Made by a program: the position numbers and the translations under genes. Source: Anaerolineae bacterium (GTDB lineage: Bacteria > Chloroflexota > Anaerolineae > Aggregatilineales > J027). From it: a DNA stretch of 53,833 bases. Under the pieces are notes generated by a model, which was not told the DNA's origin, ran no database searches, and saw nothing but the letters and a program-made list of their open reading frames with translations. Position 1 is the stretch's first letter; every line of letters starts with the position of its first letter. Of the stretch, positions 44,027 to 50,743 are shown in pieces. Where the stretch lies: contig JAIOHL010000129.1 in NCBI GenBank assembly GCA_019913005.1, positions 1-53,833 on the forward strand, given 5' to 3'.

Positions 44027-44482
44027 TTAACGCTTTTCTCCCACCATTATGAATTCAAATAAAGGCTGCATCACAGCAATGACCGCGGCCAAGCGCTGGG
44101 CGGCGAAGGATTGTATCTCTGGGGTCAAGGCTTCACTGGGATAGGCTTCATAGACCTTTGTCCAGCCTCTGTCCCACTCCTCGGCCACCAATCCTTCTCC
44201 TAATGTCTCGCGTAGTTCGAGTATATAACGCCTATAGGTGTCTAGCAAAAACTGATTACGGGCTTTATCGCGGCTTTCAAAATGCAGCCCAACTTCCAAC
44301 ATCCTGCCACACACTGCGTTTGCGCGAGATACCTCGTAATGAATATGCCGATCCCGTCCAAAATAGACTTGGAAGAACCAGCGTGTCTCTCCTAAATGGA
44401 AACGACGATATTTGGCGGGCAGATACTCTGGAATAAGCTCCGATAGCCCCTTCATAAAATCGGTGTGTTTTAGCTCTGACAT
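44027..44482 (-). CDS. Uncharacterised 151-aa protein, co-transcribed with the phosphoribosyltransferase
   Basis: 151 residues from an ATG with GAGGAAA upstream. No membrane segment or known motif is seen. It has mixed alpha/beta character: WFFQVYFGRDRHIHYEV, then VGLHFESRDKARNQFLLDTY and a helical C-terminus. Aromatic and charged residues are spread, which suggests a soluble folded protein. The pattern HYEVSRANAVCGRMLEVGLHFES hints at a nucleic-acid or restriction-endonuclease-like fold, but too weakly to assign. Confidence 0.75.
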   Translation of the reverse strand: MSELKHTDFMKGLSELIPEYLPAKYRRFHLGETRWFFQVYFGRDRHIHYEVSRANAVCGRMLEVGLHFESRDKARNQFLLDTYRRYILELRETLGEGLVAEEWDRGWTKVYEAYPSEALTPEIQSFAAQRLAAVIAVMQPLFEFIMVGEKR

Positions 44483-44557
44483 GATTTCCTCACATCTATT
44501 CCCTTGATGATTTATGAAGAAATTGTGAATACTCTAGGTGAACGCATAAGTTTCCAG

Positions 44558-44563
44558 TATAAT
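44558..44563 (+). promoter_or_regulatory. -10 box of the stand-alone receiver gene
   Basis: A perfect TATAAT at 44558-44563, about 63 bp before the GTG start. The -35 region at 16-18 bp (TAGGTG-like) is poor, so activation may need another factor. Confidence 0.45.
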
Positions 44564-44625
44564 GAATTAAGGTAGAGTTGATTTATGGATATGAAACAAC
44601 GGTAAAACAATGTGGAGGTCGTCCT

Positions 44626-44988
44626 GTGAAAGTGGTTTATATTGAGGACAATGCGAACAATCAGCGGTTGCTGTGCCGGATGTTGAGCAAGCGCAACGTT
44701 GAAATTGCGCTCTATGACAACGCTGAAGATGGGTATACCGCCATTCATGAGAATCAACCTGATCTGATTTTTATGGATGTCCACCTTAAGACCAAAACCT
44801 CTGGCTTAGATTTGGTACGTCAACTCCGTCATGATGGCGTTGATACACCCATCATTCTAGTCACCATCTTTAACATGATGGCCGATAAGAAACGGGCACT
44901 GGAAGCAGGCTGTAACGATTTCTTGATGAAGCCTTTCGAGATGGCGCAATTGCTTAATCTTGTTGACCAATATGCTGCTGCAAGTTAA
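44626..44988 (+). CDS. Single-domain response regulator (receiver only)
   Basis: 120 residues from a GTG at 44626 with GGAGGT six bases upstream; the frame extends further but lacks that support. The acidic pocket is E7-D8, the phospho-acceptor D51 (LIFMDVHLKTKTSGLDL), the switch Thr in ILVTIFN and the lysine in FLMKPFEM. There is no output domain, so it acts by protein contact (CheY/Spo0F-like) or in a phosphorelay. No kinase is adjacent. Confidence 0.88.
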   Translation: MKVVYIEDNANNQRLLCRMLSKRNVEIALYDNAEDGYTAIHENQPDLIFMDVHLKTKTSGLDLVRQLRHDGVDTPIILVTIFNMMADKKRALEAGCNDFLMKPFEMAQLLNLVDQYAAAS

Positions 44989-44993
44989 CGCAG

Positions 44994-46463
44994 CTATGGG
45001 ATTAGGGGAACAATCTGTTTTAACACGTACCACGCCAACCCAAGCTGGCTGAGGGGGATTAAAAACGCCAGACGTGGCAGCCAAGCCCATTTTGTATACC
45101 GCGCTGCCAATGCTGCCCATCCATAGAACGCGACGGCTGTACCAATCGCCATCGGAATTAAGGCCGGATACAGATAGCGCCCCTGAAACTGTACGAATGT
45201 TCTATTGTAGATGAGGAATTGCGCGAATACTAGGGTCGTTCCAAGAGCAAAAAGTCCCAAAATAAACCGCCGATTTTTGAAGCCCGCTGACTGCCACAGA
45301 TAGAGACATATTCCGACTAATGTGACCATCAGCATAAGTCCAATTCCCTGATAAATTCGATTGGACATAGGCAGAGCCATCCAACCCAATTGACCCCAAA
45401 AGCTGTGATAGGTCGTTTCGACGAGGTTTTCCCAATATTCCTGCTGACTGCCGCCTAACTCTTTTTCGATGTAATCCTCGGTACGCAATTGACCAACGAC
45501 TACTTTATCATGACGCTGTAATCCTAAAATATCCGTACCGCCATAGGTTTGGATGCCATGCACCCACCAGATGCCGCCGAGAATTAAGGCGGGTAGACCA
45601 AACGCGAGTATATTGGATAGGGATTTTTTGAGCGGCCATTTTTCATGCCAGCAGCGCCACAGGACTGCTAATCCTGCCACTACCGCAACATAATACACAG
45701 TGGTTTTGGTCAGAAAGGCCAACCCCACCAGTAGACCCAACCCAAAAGCCAGCTTGATATGCTTTGTTGCCAAGTCGTATCTATCAGCAGGGTCAGTCTG
45801 AGCCTGACCCCTACGAAGCGCCTGTTCGTGGGTAGGGGCAGGGCTAAGACCTGCCCAATTTTGTGAAGCGGGTTTCGCATCGGACTGGCGAGGAATCAGA
45901 TAAATTGTCACTATCAGCAGTACCAGTGCTGCTATCGTTTCGGCAAGGGAATCATTGCTAACGCCGCCCATAATTGCCAAACGTTGGGGGATAAAGGCAA
46001 TAAAGGCCGCCGCGCTTAGTCCAATCCATTCATGCTGGGGAAACAATCGCCGCAGAATCGCCCACGCACAGACAATCACCCCTGCACCCATGATCGCCGA
46101 AAATACACGCAGGACTTTCAAATCGCCATCGGATAGGCGATAGACAACCGACTGCACCAGATAATAAAGCGGCGGTTGATGGTCTTCATATTGCACACGG
46201 TCAATATGTTGAGTCACGGCGGGGTCAAAGCCACTACCTTTGAGTTGATCCAAATAGGCCGAATCCCAATCCCCCATTTCAATCACGGGTAAATCACCCG
46301 TCTCCACGATTTGGCGAATGTAGTTGTAATGGGCAGGTTCGTCAGGGACTTGCCATGCGGGGGTGCGGGTGGCATATCCATAGGCAAGGGCCAGATAGAG
46401 AATGACAATTAGTGCTAAGAGGCCATATTCGATTAATTGGGTGCGGCGAGTGGGTAGGGTCAT
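44994..46463 (-). CDS. GT-C-type polytopic glycosyltransferase (DUF2142/GT39-like)
   Basis: 489 residues with about 11 membrane helices. The first outer loop has the acidic pair in VPDEPAHYNY (D41, E42), usual for lipid-phosphate-sugar using GT-C enzymes. Another conserved part is QPPLYYLVQS. The enzyme would transfer a sugar from a polyprenyl phosphate outside the membrane. A hydrophilic stretch at 201-227 is encoded by a palindromic repeat (45790-45856) that keeps the frame and falls in a loop between helices. The start overlaps a 49-aa gene (ATGA). It ends five bases from the convergent receiver gene. Confidence 0.8.
   Translation of the reverse strand: MTLPTRRTQLIEYGLLALIVILYLALAYGYATRTPAWQVPDEPAHYNYIRQIVETGDLPVIEMGDWDSAYLDQLKGSGFDPAVTQHIDRVQYEDHQPPLYYLVQSVVYRLSDGDLKVLRVFSAIMGAGVIVCAWAILRRLFPQHEWIGLSAAAFIAFIPQRLAIMGGVSNDSLAETIAALVLLIVTIYLIPRQSDAKPASQNWAGLSPAPTHEQALRRGQAQTDPADRYDLATKHIKLAFGLGLLVGLAFLTKTTVYYVAVVAGLAVLWRCWHEKWPLKKSLSNILAFGLPALILGGIWWVHGIQTYGGTDILGLQRHDKVVVGQLRTEDYIEKELGGSQQEYWENLVETTYHSFWGQLGWMALPMSNRIYQGIGLMLMVTLVGICLYLWQSAGFKNRRFILGLFALGTTLVFAQFLIYNRTFVQFQGRYLYPALIPMAIGTAVAFYGWAALAARYTKWAWLPRLAFLIPLSQLGLAWYVLKQIVPLIP
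45790..45856 (-). repeat. Palindromic repeat element inside a coding sequence
   Basis: Three nested inverted repeats: GGGTCAG (45790-45796) with CTGACCC (45804-45810); CCCCTAC (45808-45814) with GTAGGGG (45832-45838); GGGCAGG (45836-45842) with CCTGCCC (45850-45856). It encodes about 22 hydrophilic residues of the GT-C protein without breaking the frame. It is like the intergenic palindromes of the phylum but here lies in a gene. Confidence 0.6.
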
Positions 46464-46609
46464 GATTTCGATTTTCCGGTGGGTGGTGTATCAGCGGGGG
46501 AGCCGCGCATTTTCCATTGGATGTAGGCGACAATCAATACTGGAATCCATGCGTAGAAAGCACAGATACACAGCAGGCGCGACCCTAGCCCCAAAATAAT
46601 ATCGAGCAA
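46460..46609 (-). CDS. Small membrane peptide (49 aa) upstream of the GT-C gene
   Basis: 49 residues from a TTG at 46609 with AAGGA seven bases upstream. The reading frame has one or two membrane segments (IILGLGSRLLCICAFYAWIP, then VLIVAYIQW) and a polar tail (MRGSPADTPPTGKSKS). The stop overlaps the GT-C start as ATGA, which is the pattern of a real coupled gene. It begins right after the metG terminator. No family known; it may be a partner of the GT-C enzyme. Confidence 0.55.
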   Translation of the reverse strand: MLDIILGLGSRLLCICAFYAWIPVLIVAYIQWKMRGSPADTPPTGKSKS

Positions 46610-46625
46610 ATAGAAAATCCTTTTT

Positions 46626-46653
46626 GAAAAAATAGGGGCACATTGCCCCTATT
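46626..46653 (-). terminator. Rho-independent terminator after metG
   Basis: AATAGGGGCA and TGCCCCTATT form a perfect 10-bp stem (46631-46640 with 46644-46653) and a 3-nt loop. On the minus strand it is followed by six T. It lies 9 bp after the metG stop and before the 49-aa gene. Confidence 0.85.
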
Positions 46654-46662
46654 CCACTAACT

Positions 46663-48438
46663 TCATCCACCAAGTTTGGCGCGTTCGGCTTCGACGACTG
46701 AGACATCCAATTTCTTGATGAGCGCCTCCGGTTCACGCAGTTTTTGACCCGGTTGCAGCGTGCTCTTTTCCCAGCGACCCACTGCACGGCTGCCATCATA
46801 AATGAGGGCTTGGTGCGATTGGGTGGTTTCTTGGTATTCGGTGATAATCTGTTCACCAAACAGCGGCGCATCATACCCCAGATAGCTATGCACTTTCTCT
46901 GAGGTGAAGGGCAGGAACGGCGCAAACAGGATTTTCAGATTATCAATGCAGCGCAGGGCGGTATAAATCGTCGTTGCGGCGGCTTGTTTATCCTGTTTAA
47001 TCGCATTCCCGAACCACGGTGCCCCATCGAGATAGGCATTGACCTCCGACGCTAAGCGCATCGCTTCACTCAGGGCATCCCGCAATTTGACGGCTTCCAA
47101 ACGCTGACCGACACTTTCAAACCCCGCTTCGATCTTGGCGAGGATTTCACGGTCAAAATCACGCAGGTCGCCGGGAGTGGGCACGACACCTTCCCAATGT
47201 TTATAGGCGAATTTCAGCACGCGGTTGACCAGATTGCCCCATTTTGCCAAGAGTTCGTTATTGTTACGGGCGACAAAATCATCCCATTTCCAATCGCTGT
47301 CGCGGTTTTCGGGCATGACGACGGTTAGATAGTAACGCACTGCATCGGGGTCATAGGCATCCAACAAATCCGGCATGGTGATAAACCACTTGCGACTCTT
47401 GGAGAGTTTGCGATCCTCCAAATTGAGATATTGGTTGGCGGGCACATCGTAGGGCAGGTTAATGGGAGTCGGGTCGCCGTCATTGTAAATCCCGCTGATG
47501 CCTAACAATTCGGCAGGCCAAATAATCGTATGGAAGATGATGTTGTCCTTGCCCAAGAAATTGTAGACACGGGCCTGCGGGTTATACCACCACTGCTTCC
47601 ATGCGTCCGGCTGTCCATTGTTATGCGCCCATTCGACGGTGGCCGTGAAATAGCCCATCAGCGCCTCGAACCACACATACAGGCGTTTTTCCGACCACGC
47701 GGGATCGTCAATTGGTACTTTGATGCCCCAATTTACATCACGGGTCATGGGCCGTCCGCGTTGTTCCGGCACTTTGCTGAGAGACTCGTTCAGCACATTT
47801 TCGCGCCAGTAATCGCGCCCTTTTTCCAGATATTCGGTTAGGGGTTCGCGGAACTTGCCGAGGTCAAAAAAATAGTGGGTGGTGCTGCGGCGGATGGGGG
47901 TGCTGCCGTCCCGTTTGCTGCGCGGGTTAATTAGGTCGGTGGCGTTGAGCAGGTTGCCACAATTATCGCATTGATCGCCGCGTGCGTTTTCATAGCCACA
48001 GACCGGACACGTGCCCTCAACATACCGATCTTCTAAGAAGCGATTCTCGGTGGTGCTGTAGAGTCGCTCTTGTTCTTCAGGATAGAGATAACCACGCTCC
48101 AGCAGCAGGGTGAAAATATCCTGTGCGATGCGGTGGTGATTCTCGGTGTCGGTATGGGTATACAAATCAAAGCTCATGCCGGAACGCTTGAGCGTGTCCA
48201 GAAAACGCACATGATATTTCTCAAACAGTTCGCGCGGGGTGATGCCCTGTGCGTCAGCCTCGACCATGATTGGCGTGCCATGTGTATCAGAGCCGCTGAC
48301 CATCAAGGTATGATTGCCCTTGAGACGATGATAGCGGGCAAAAATATCGGCGGGCAGAAACGACCCCGCGACGTGTCCGGCGTGTAGATCGCCATTCACA
48401 TAGGGCCATGCGACGGAAACGTGAATAAAATCACTCAT
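46663..48438 (-). CDS. metG: Methionyl-tRNA synthetase
   Basis: 591 residues. HIGH-type motif is HAGH (19-22). The zinc knuckle has C144, C147, C157 and C160 (CPVC, CDNC). The signature KMSKS reads KLSKS at 344-348, a common variant. The anticodon-binding helical domain follows (from about 380). It lacks the C-terminal tRNA-binding EMAP-like domain of longer forms. It attaches methionine to tRNA(Met), including the initiator. The AAAGGAG site is 11 bases before the ATG. A separate transcript on the same strand ends about 120 bp upstream. Confidence 0.97.
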   Translation of the reverse strand: MSDFIHVSVAWPYVNGDLHAGHVAGSFLPADIFARYHRLKGNHTLMVSGSDTHGTPIMVEADAQGITPRELFEKYHVRFLDTLKRSGMSFDLYTHTDTENHHRIAQDIFTLLLERGYLYPEEQERLYSTTENRFLEDRYVEGTCPVCGYENARGDQCDNCGNLLNATDLINPRSKRDGSTPIRRSTTHYFFDLGKFREPLTEYLEKGRDYWRENVLNESLSKVPEQRGRPMTRDVNWGIKVPIDDPAWSEKRLYVWFEALMGYFTATVEWAHNNGQPDAWKQWWYNPQARVYNFLGKDNIIFHTIIWPAELLGISGIYNDGDPTPINLPYDVPANQYLNLEDRKLSKSRKWFITMPDLLDAYDPDAVRYYLTVVMPENRDSDWKWDDFVARNNNELLAKWGNLVNRVLKFAYKHWEGVVPTPGDLRDFDREILAKIEAGFESVGQRLEAVKLRDALSEAMRLASEVNAYLDGAPWFGNAIKQDKQAAATTIYTALRCIDNLKILFAPFLPFTSEKVHSYLGYDAPLFGEQIITEYQETTQSHQALIYDGSRAVGRWEKSTLQPGQKLREPEALIKKLDVSVVEAERAKLGG

Positions 48439-48560
48439 GGGTTGGGTTGCTCCTTTGCAAGTCTCCTGTGCATTTTAACGAACGAACGGCTTTGCGAACA
48501 GACCATGATTCGCCCACTTGACATGTAGCAGGCTCGAAAATTGGCGGTCACGCCTATGGG

Positions 48561-48595
48561 AAATAAAAAACCGCCGGAGAATTTGTCCGACGGTT
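48561..48595 (-). terminator. Rho-independent terminator of the candidate RNA
   Basis: On the minus strand AACCGTCGGA and TCCGGCGGTT (one G-U) form a 10-bp stem with a 7-nt loop, followed by TTTTTTATTT. It lies about 123 bp upstream of metG, outside any gene. Confidence 0.8.
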
Positions 48596-48756
48596 CCGCA
48601 CTGACTTGGCTGGTGATGGGCTATCCACGCCCAAAACGCCAGCGTCGAGCATTTCTCGACCCCAGCCAGCGCGGGCTTTGCATCATCATTCCAGTTCTTC
48701 TCAGCGGTTGGTTTTGCATGGTTCGTTCACAAATCAGATTACCGAGGTACTGTATA
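48565..48756 (-). ncRNA. Candidate structured non-coding RNA (about 190 nt) upstream of metG
   Basis: A TGCTACAAT extended -10 (48771-48763) and a strong terminator (48561-48595) bracket about 190 nt without a convincing gene. In the transcript GGCTGG and CCAGCC can close a junction holding two hairpins (GTCGAG-AAATG-CTCGAC and GGGC-GTGGATA-GCCC). An outer CCGC-TGA can pair with TCA-GT-GCGG. I cannot match it to tmRNA, RNase P, SRP or 6S motifs. It could be an independent small RNA or a leader with an attenuator for metG. Confidence 0.5.
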
Positions 48757-48762
48757 GAGGTC

Positions 48763-48771
48763 ATTGTAGCA
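48763..48771 (-). promoter_or_regulatory. Extended -10 promoter of the candidate RNA
   Basis: TGCTACAAT on the minus strand, the same box as in the prfA, TIR and vapBC promoters. No good -35 at the right distance. Confidence 0.5.
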
Positions 48772-49024
48772 TAGAATCTTTCGGAATTGATGTTTTTAGC
48801 CCAAATTTCTCTCATGAGGGAGGGCAGAGTTCGGAACATATGATCTAAAATTATATGAGCCACAAGGGAATCCGTAACCACGGTTACGGATTTATATGTG
48901 AGAGTCATATAGGAGAGGCGTGTGATGACCGTTAGGCGTGGAAAAACGTGGTAATGCGGAGTGAGGCAAGATGGCCCTTGTCAACCGGAGTGACATTTTG
49001 CATCCAAAATACATTACTTTTTGC
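48772..49024. other. Non-coding spacer between the candidate RNA and the SorC promoter
   Basis: No convincing gene. It holds an 11-bp palindrome (48869-48892) and a very short frame (48925-48954, MTVRRGKTW) behind AGGAGAGG, which is too small to call a gene. Confidence 0.5.
48869..48892. promoter_or_regulatory. 11-bp perfect palindrome, operator-like
   Basis: AATCCGTAACC, two bases, GGTTACGGATT. The very short centre is unlike a terminator hairpin and suits a dimeric regulator site. Owner unknown. Confidence 0.4.
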
Positions 49025-49053
49025 TTGACAAGTTTTATGAAGCGCGATATTGT
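49025..49053 (+). promoter_or_regulatory. Sigma-70-type promoter of the ABC operon
   Basis: TTGACA (49025-49030), 17-bp spacer, TATTGT (49048-49053). Transcription should begin near 49060, about 73 nt before the regulator gene. Confidence 0.75.
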
Positions 49054-49059
49054 TGAATT

Positions 49060-49099
49060 ATCTTGAATATATTTTCAGTTGTGAATTTTTATTCAAGAT
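49060..49099. promoter_or_regulatory. Probable operator for the SorC-type regulator
   Basis: ATCTTGAATA (49060-49069) and TATTCAAGAT (49090-49099) are a perfect 10-bp inverted repeat with a 20-bp gap, 30 bp centre to centre (about three helical turns). The repeat starts at the expected transcription start, as expected for autorepression by a tetramer. Confidence 0.6.
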
Positions 49100-49132
49100 T
49101 GAGCTAAGAGTTTAGATTAAAGACTAACCCCG

Positions 49133-50089
49133 ATGACTCAGCTTGAAGAACTGCGCTTGATGGCAAAAATCGCGCATCTCTACTATGAGCGCCAGATGAA
49201 GCAATCAGAGATTGCTCAACAACTGGATGTCTCGCAAGCGACTATCTCACGCCTCCTCAAACGCGCCGAAGATGAAAAAATCGTCCGTACTACTGTCAGT
49301 ATGCCAGTGGGCGTTTATGCTGATTTGGAAGAAGAACTCCGCGCGGTATTCGGCCTAAAAGAAGTCATTATCGCCCATTGTTTGCAGGATGAAGATGAAT
49401 ATATTAAGCGGGCTATCGGCGGGGCCGCCGCATTTTATGTTGAAAGTACCCTCAAAAAGAATGAAATTATCGGCATTTCCTCATGGAGTTCGACCCTGCT
49501 GCAAATGGTTGAGGCGATGCACCCCCTTTCCCGCAAATTGGATGTACAGGTCGTCCAAATTTTAGGTGGTTTGGGAAATCCTGAAGCCGCGATCCACGCT
49601 AATCGTCTGAACGAACGCTTGTCCCGCTTAATAAATGGCAGTGCTCGTTTTTTACTGGCGCCCGGTGTGGTGGGTTCGATGGAAGCCCGACAAATCTTAC
49701 TGGAAGACCCCTATGTAAAAGCGGTGGTGGATTTATTTGACCATATGACATTGGCTTTGGTCGGCATTGGTGGCGTTGAACCATCATACATGCTTGCCAG
49801 CAGCGGGAACACTTTCTCGACGGACGAGTTGGAATTTTTGAAAAACGCCGGAGCCGTTGGAGATATCTGTCTGCAATTTTTCGATGCCGAGGGCTATCCG
49901 GTTCGCACAGGGCTAACTGACCGCGTGATTGCAATCAGTTTAGATCAATTGCGCTGCGTGGAGCGGACAGTGGGACTGGCAGGCGGACAACGCAAAACAG
50001 CGGCCATTCACGGTGCGCTACAAGGAAAATGGATAAATATCCTGATTACAGATCGGTTTACGGCGGAAAGGTTATTGCATCCCTCATGA
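49133..50089 (+). CDS. SorC/DeoR-family sugar-responsive transcription regulator
   Basis: 318 residues. The N-terminal helix-turn-helix is QSEIAQQLDVSQATISRLLKRA (about 24-45). The larger C-terminal part is a SorC sugar-phosphate-binding domain (GISSWSSTLLQMVEA, VQILGGLGNPEA, ALVGIGGVEP, AGAVGDICLQFFDAEG, LAGGQRKTAAIHGAL). It would sense a phosphorylated sugar or polyol and control the operon behind it. It overlaps the lipoprotein gene start as ATGA and is itself behind a clear promoter and operator-like repeat. Confidence 0.93.
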   Translation: MTQLEELRLMAKIAHLYYERQMKQSEIAQQLDVSQATISRLLKRAEDEKIVRTTVSMPVGVYADLEEELRAVFGLKEVIIAHCLQDEDEYIKRAIGGAAAFYVESTLKKNEIIGISSWSSTLLQMVEAMHPLSRKLDVQVVQILGGLGNPEAAIHANRLNERLSRLINGSARFLLAPGVVGSMEARQILLEDPYVKAVVDLFDHMTLALVGIGGVEPSYMLASSGNTFSTDELEFLKNAGAVGDICLQFFDAEGYPVRTGLTDRVIAISLDQLRCVERTVGLAGGQRKTAAIHGALQGKWINILITDRFTAERLLHPS

Positions 50090-50739
50090 CTAATCGGGTT
50101 CCTTTTTCAAAAAAACCAATCGTGTTACTAGTGCTTTTGATGATGACACTCCTGTCATGCAAAATCGCCACCATTCGTAGCCTTGAGGAAGATAAAGAGG
50201 CCAAAGCTGGTTTTAACCCCAATAAATACGTCGAGAGCATCTGGGACAGCCAACTGATTCCAACATTTCAAGAACAGGCCCTCGAAATCACCGATTTGTT
50301 AGGCCAAATTGATGCTAATCAAAATAAGGCCATTCAAGATCATGGGCATCGGTCTGGTACGGGAGCCTACAGCTTTATGACCTATGGGGAAGCCAAAGTG
50401 TTGGCTTATGCCGTAGATTTGCGGATTGGCACCCTAAGCCTCGATTTCACGCCCTTTGATGGAGCAGCCGACGCGGTGATGCTGGTCGGGCCATTGATTC
50501 CCCGCCGAAATGATGCGGTACGTGATGCAGTGGGTTTCATCAAATTCAACGATTTTGTCAATCAAACCGAGTTTGCTGAAGTATCGAATGCACTGAAAAA
50601 CCGTGTTTTGGAAGATGTAGTCGCGGCGATTGACCCTGAAACAATCACAGGCAAAACCGTGAGTTTCTATGGGGCGTTCACGTTGGTAGACCGCAGCGAA
50701 ATCGAAATTGTGCCTATCACCATCGAGATTCAGGAATAG
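50086..50739 (+). CDS. DUF2291 lipoprotein
   Basis: 217 residues from the ATG at 50086 (ATGA overlap with the regulator). A signal peptide ends in a lipobox (MTLLSC, lipidated C25). The rest, with YVESIWDSQLIPTFQEQA and GTGAYSFMTYGEAKVLAYAVD, is the DUF2291 family. This family is found with ribose- or erythritol-type ABC transporters; its role is unknown. Placement here right before the ATPase supports a transport partner at the outside of the membrane. Confidence 0.85.
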   Translation: MTNRVPFSKKPIVLLVLLMMTLLSCKIATIRSLEEDKEAKAGFNPNKYVESIWDSQLIPTFQEQALEITDLLGQIDANQNKAIQDHGHRSGTGAYSFMTYGEAKVLAYAVDLRIGTLSLDFTPFDGAADAVMLVGPLIPRRNDAVRDAVGFIKFNDFVNQTEFAEVSNALKNRVLEDVVAAIDPETITGKTVSFYGAFTLVDRSEIEIVPITIEIQE

Positions 50740-50743
50740 TGCC

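Noticed and set aside
46491-46925. A 144-codon frame on the minus strand across the metG end and spacer
   Set aside because: It overlaps metG in another frame, crosses the terminator and shows no folded-protein pattern.
48561-48610. T-box riboswitch for metG
   Set aside because: GCGGAACCG followed by a terminator stem recalls the T-box element, but the UGGN that must pair with the tRNA end is CGGA here and no specifier stem was recognised.
48680-48720. TPP or SAM riboswitch
   Set aside because: A CUGAGA-like string occurs, but the other conserved parts of the TPP element are missing, and no SAM-I core is found. metG is also not a usual TPP target.
48541-48774. A 77-codon frame on the plus strand
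   Set aside because: It covers the terminator and hairpins of the candidate RNA and has no ribosome site.
48925-48954. Leader peptide MTVRRGKTW behind AGGAGAGG
   Set aside because: Only nine residues, no promoter or following attenuator on that strand, so chance is likely.
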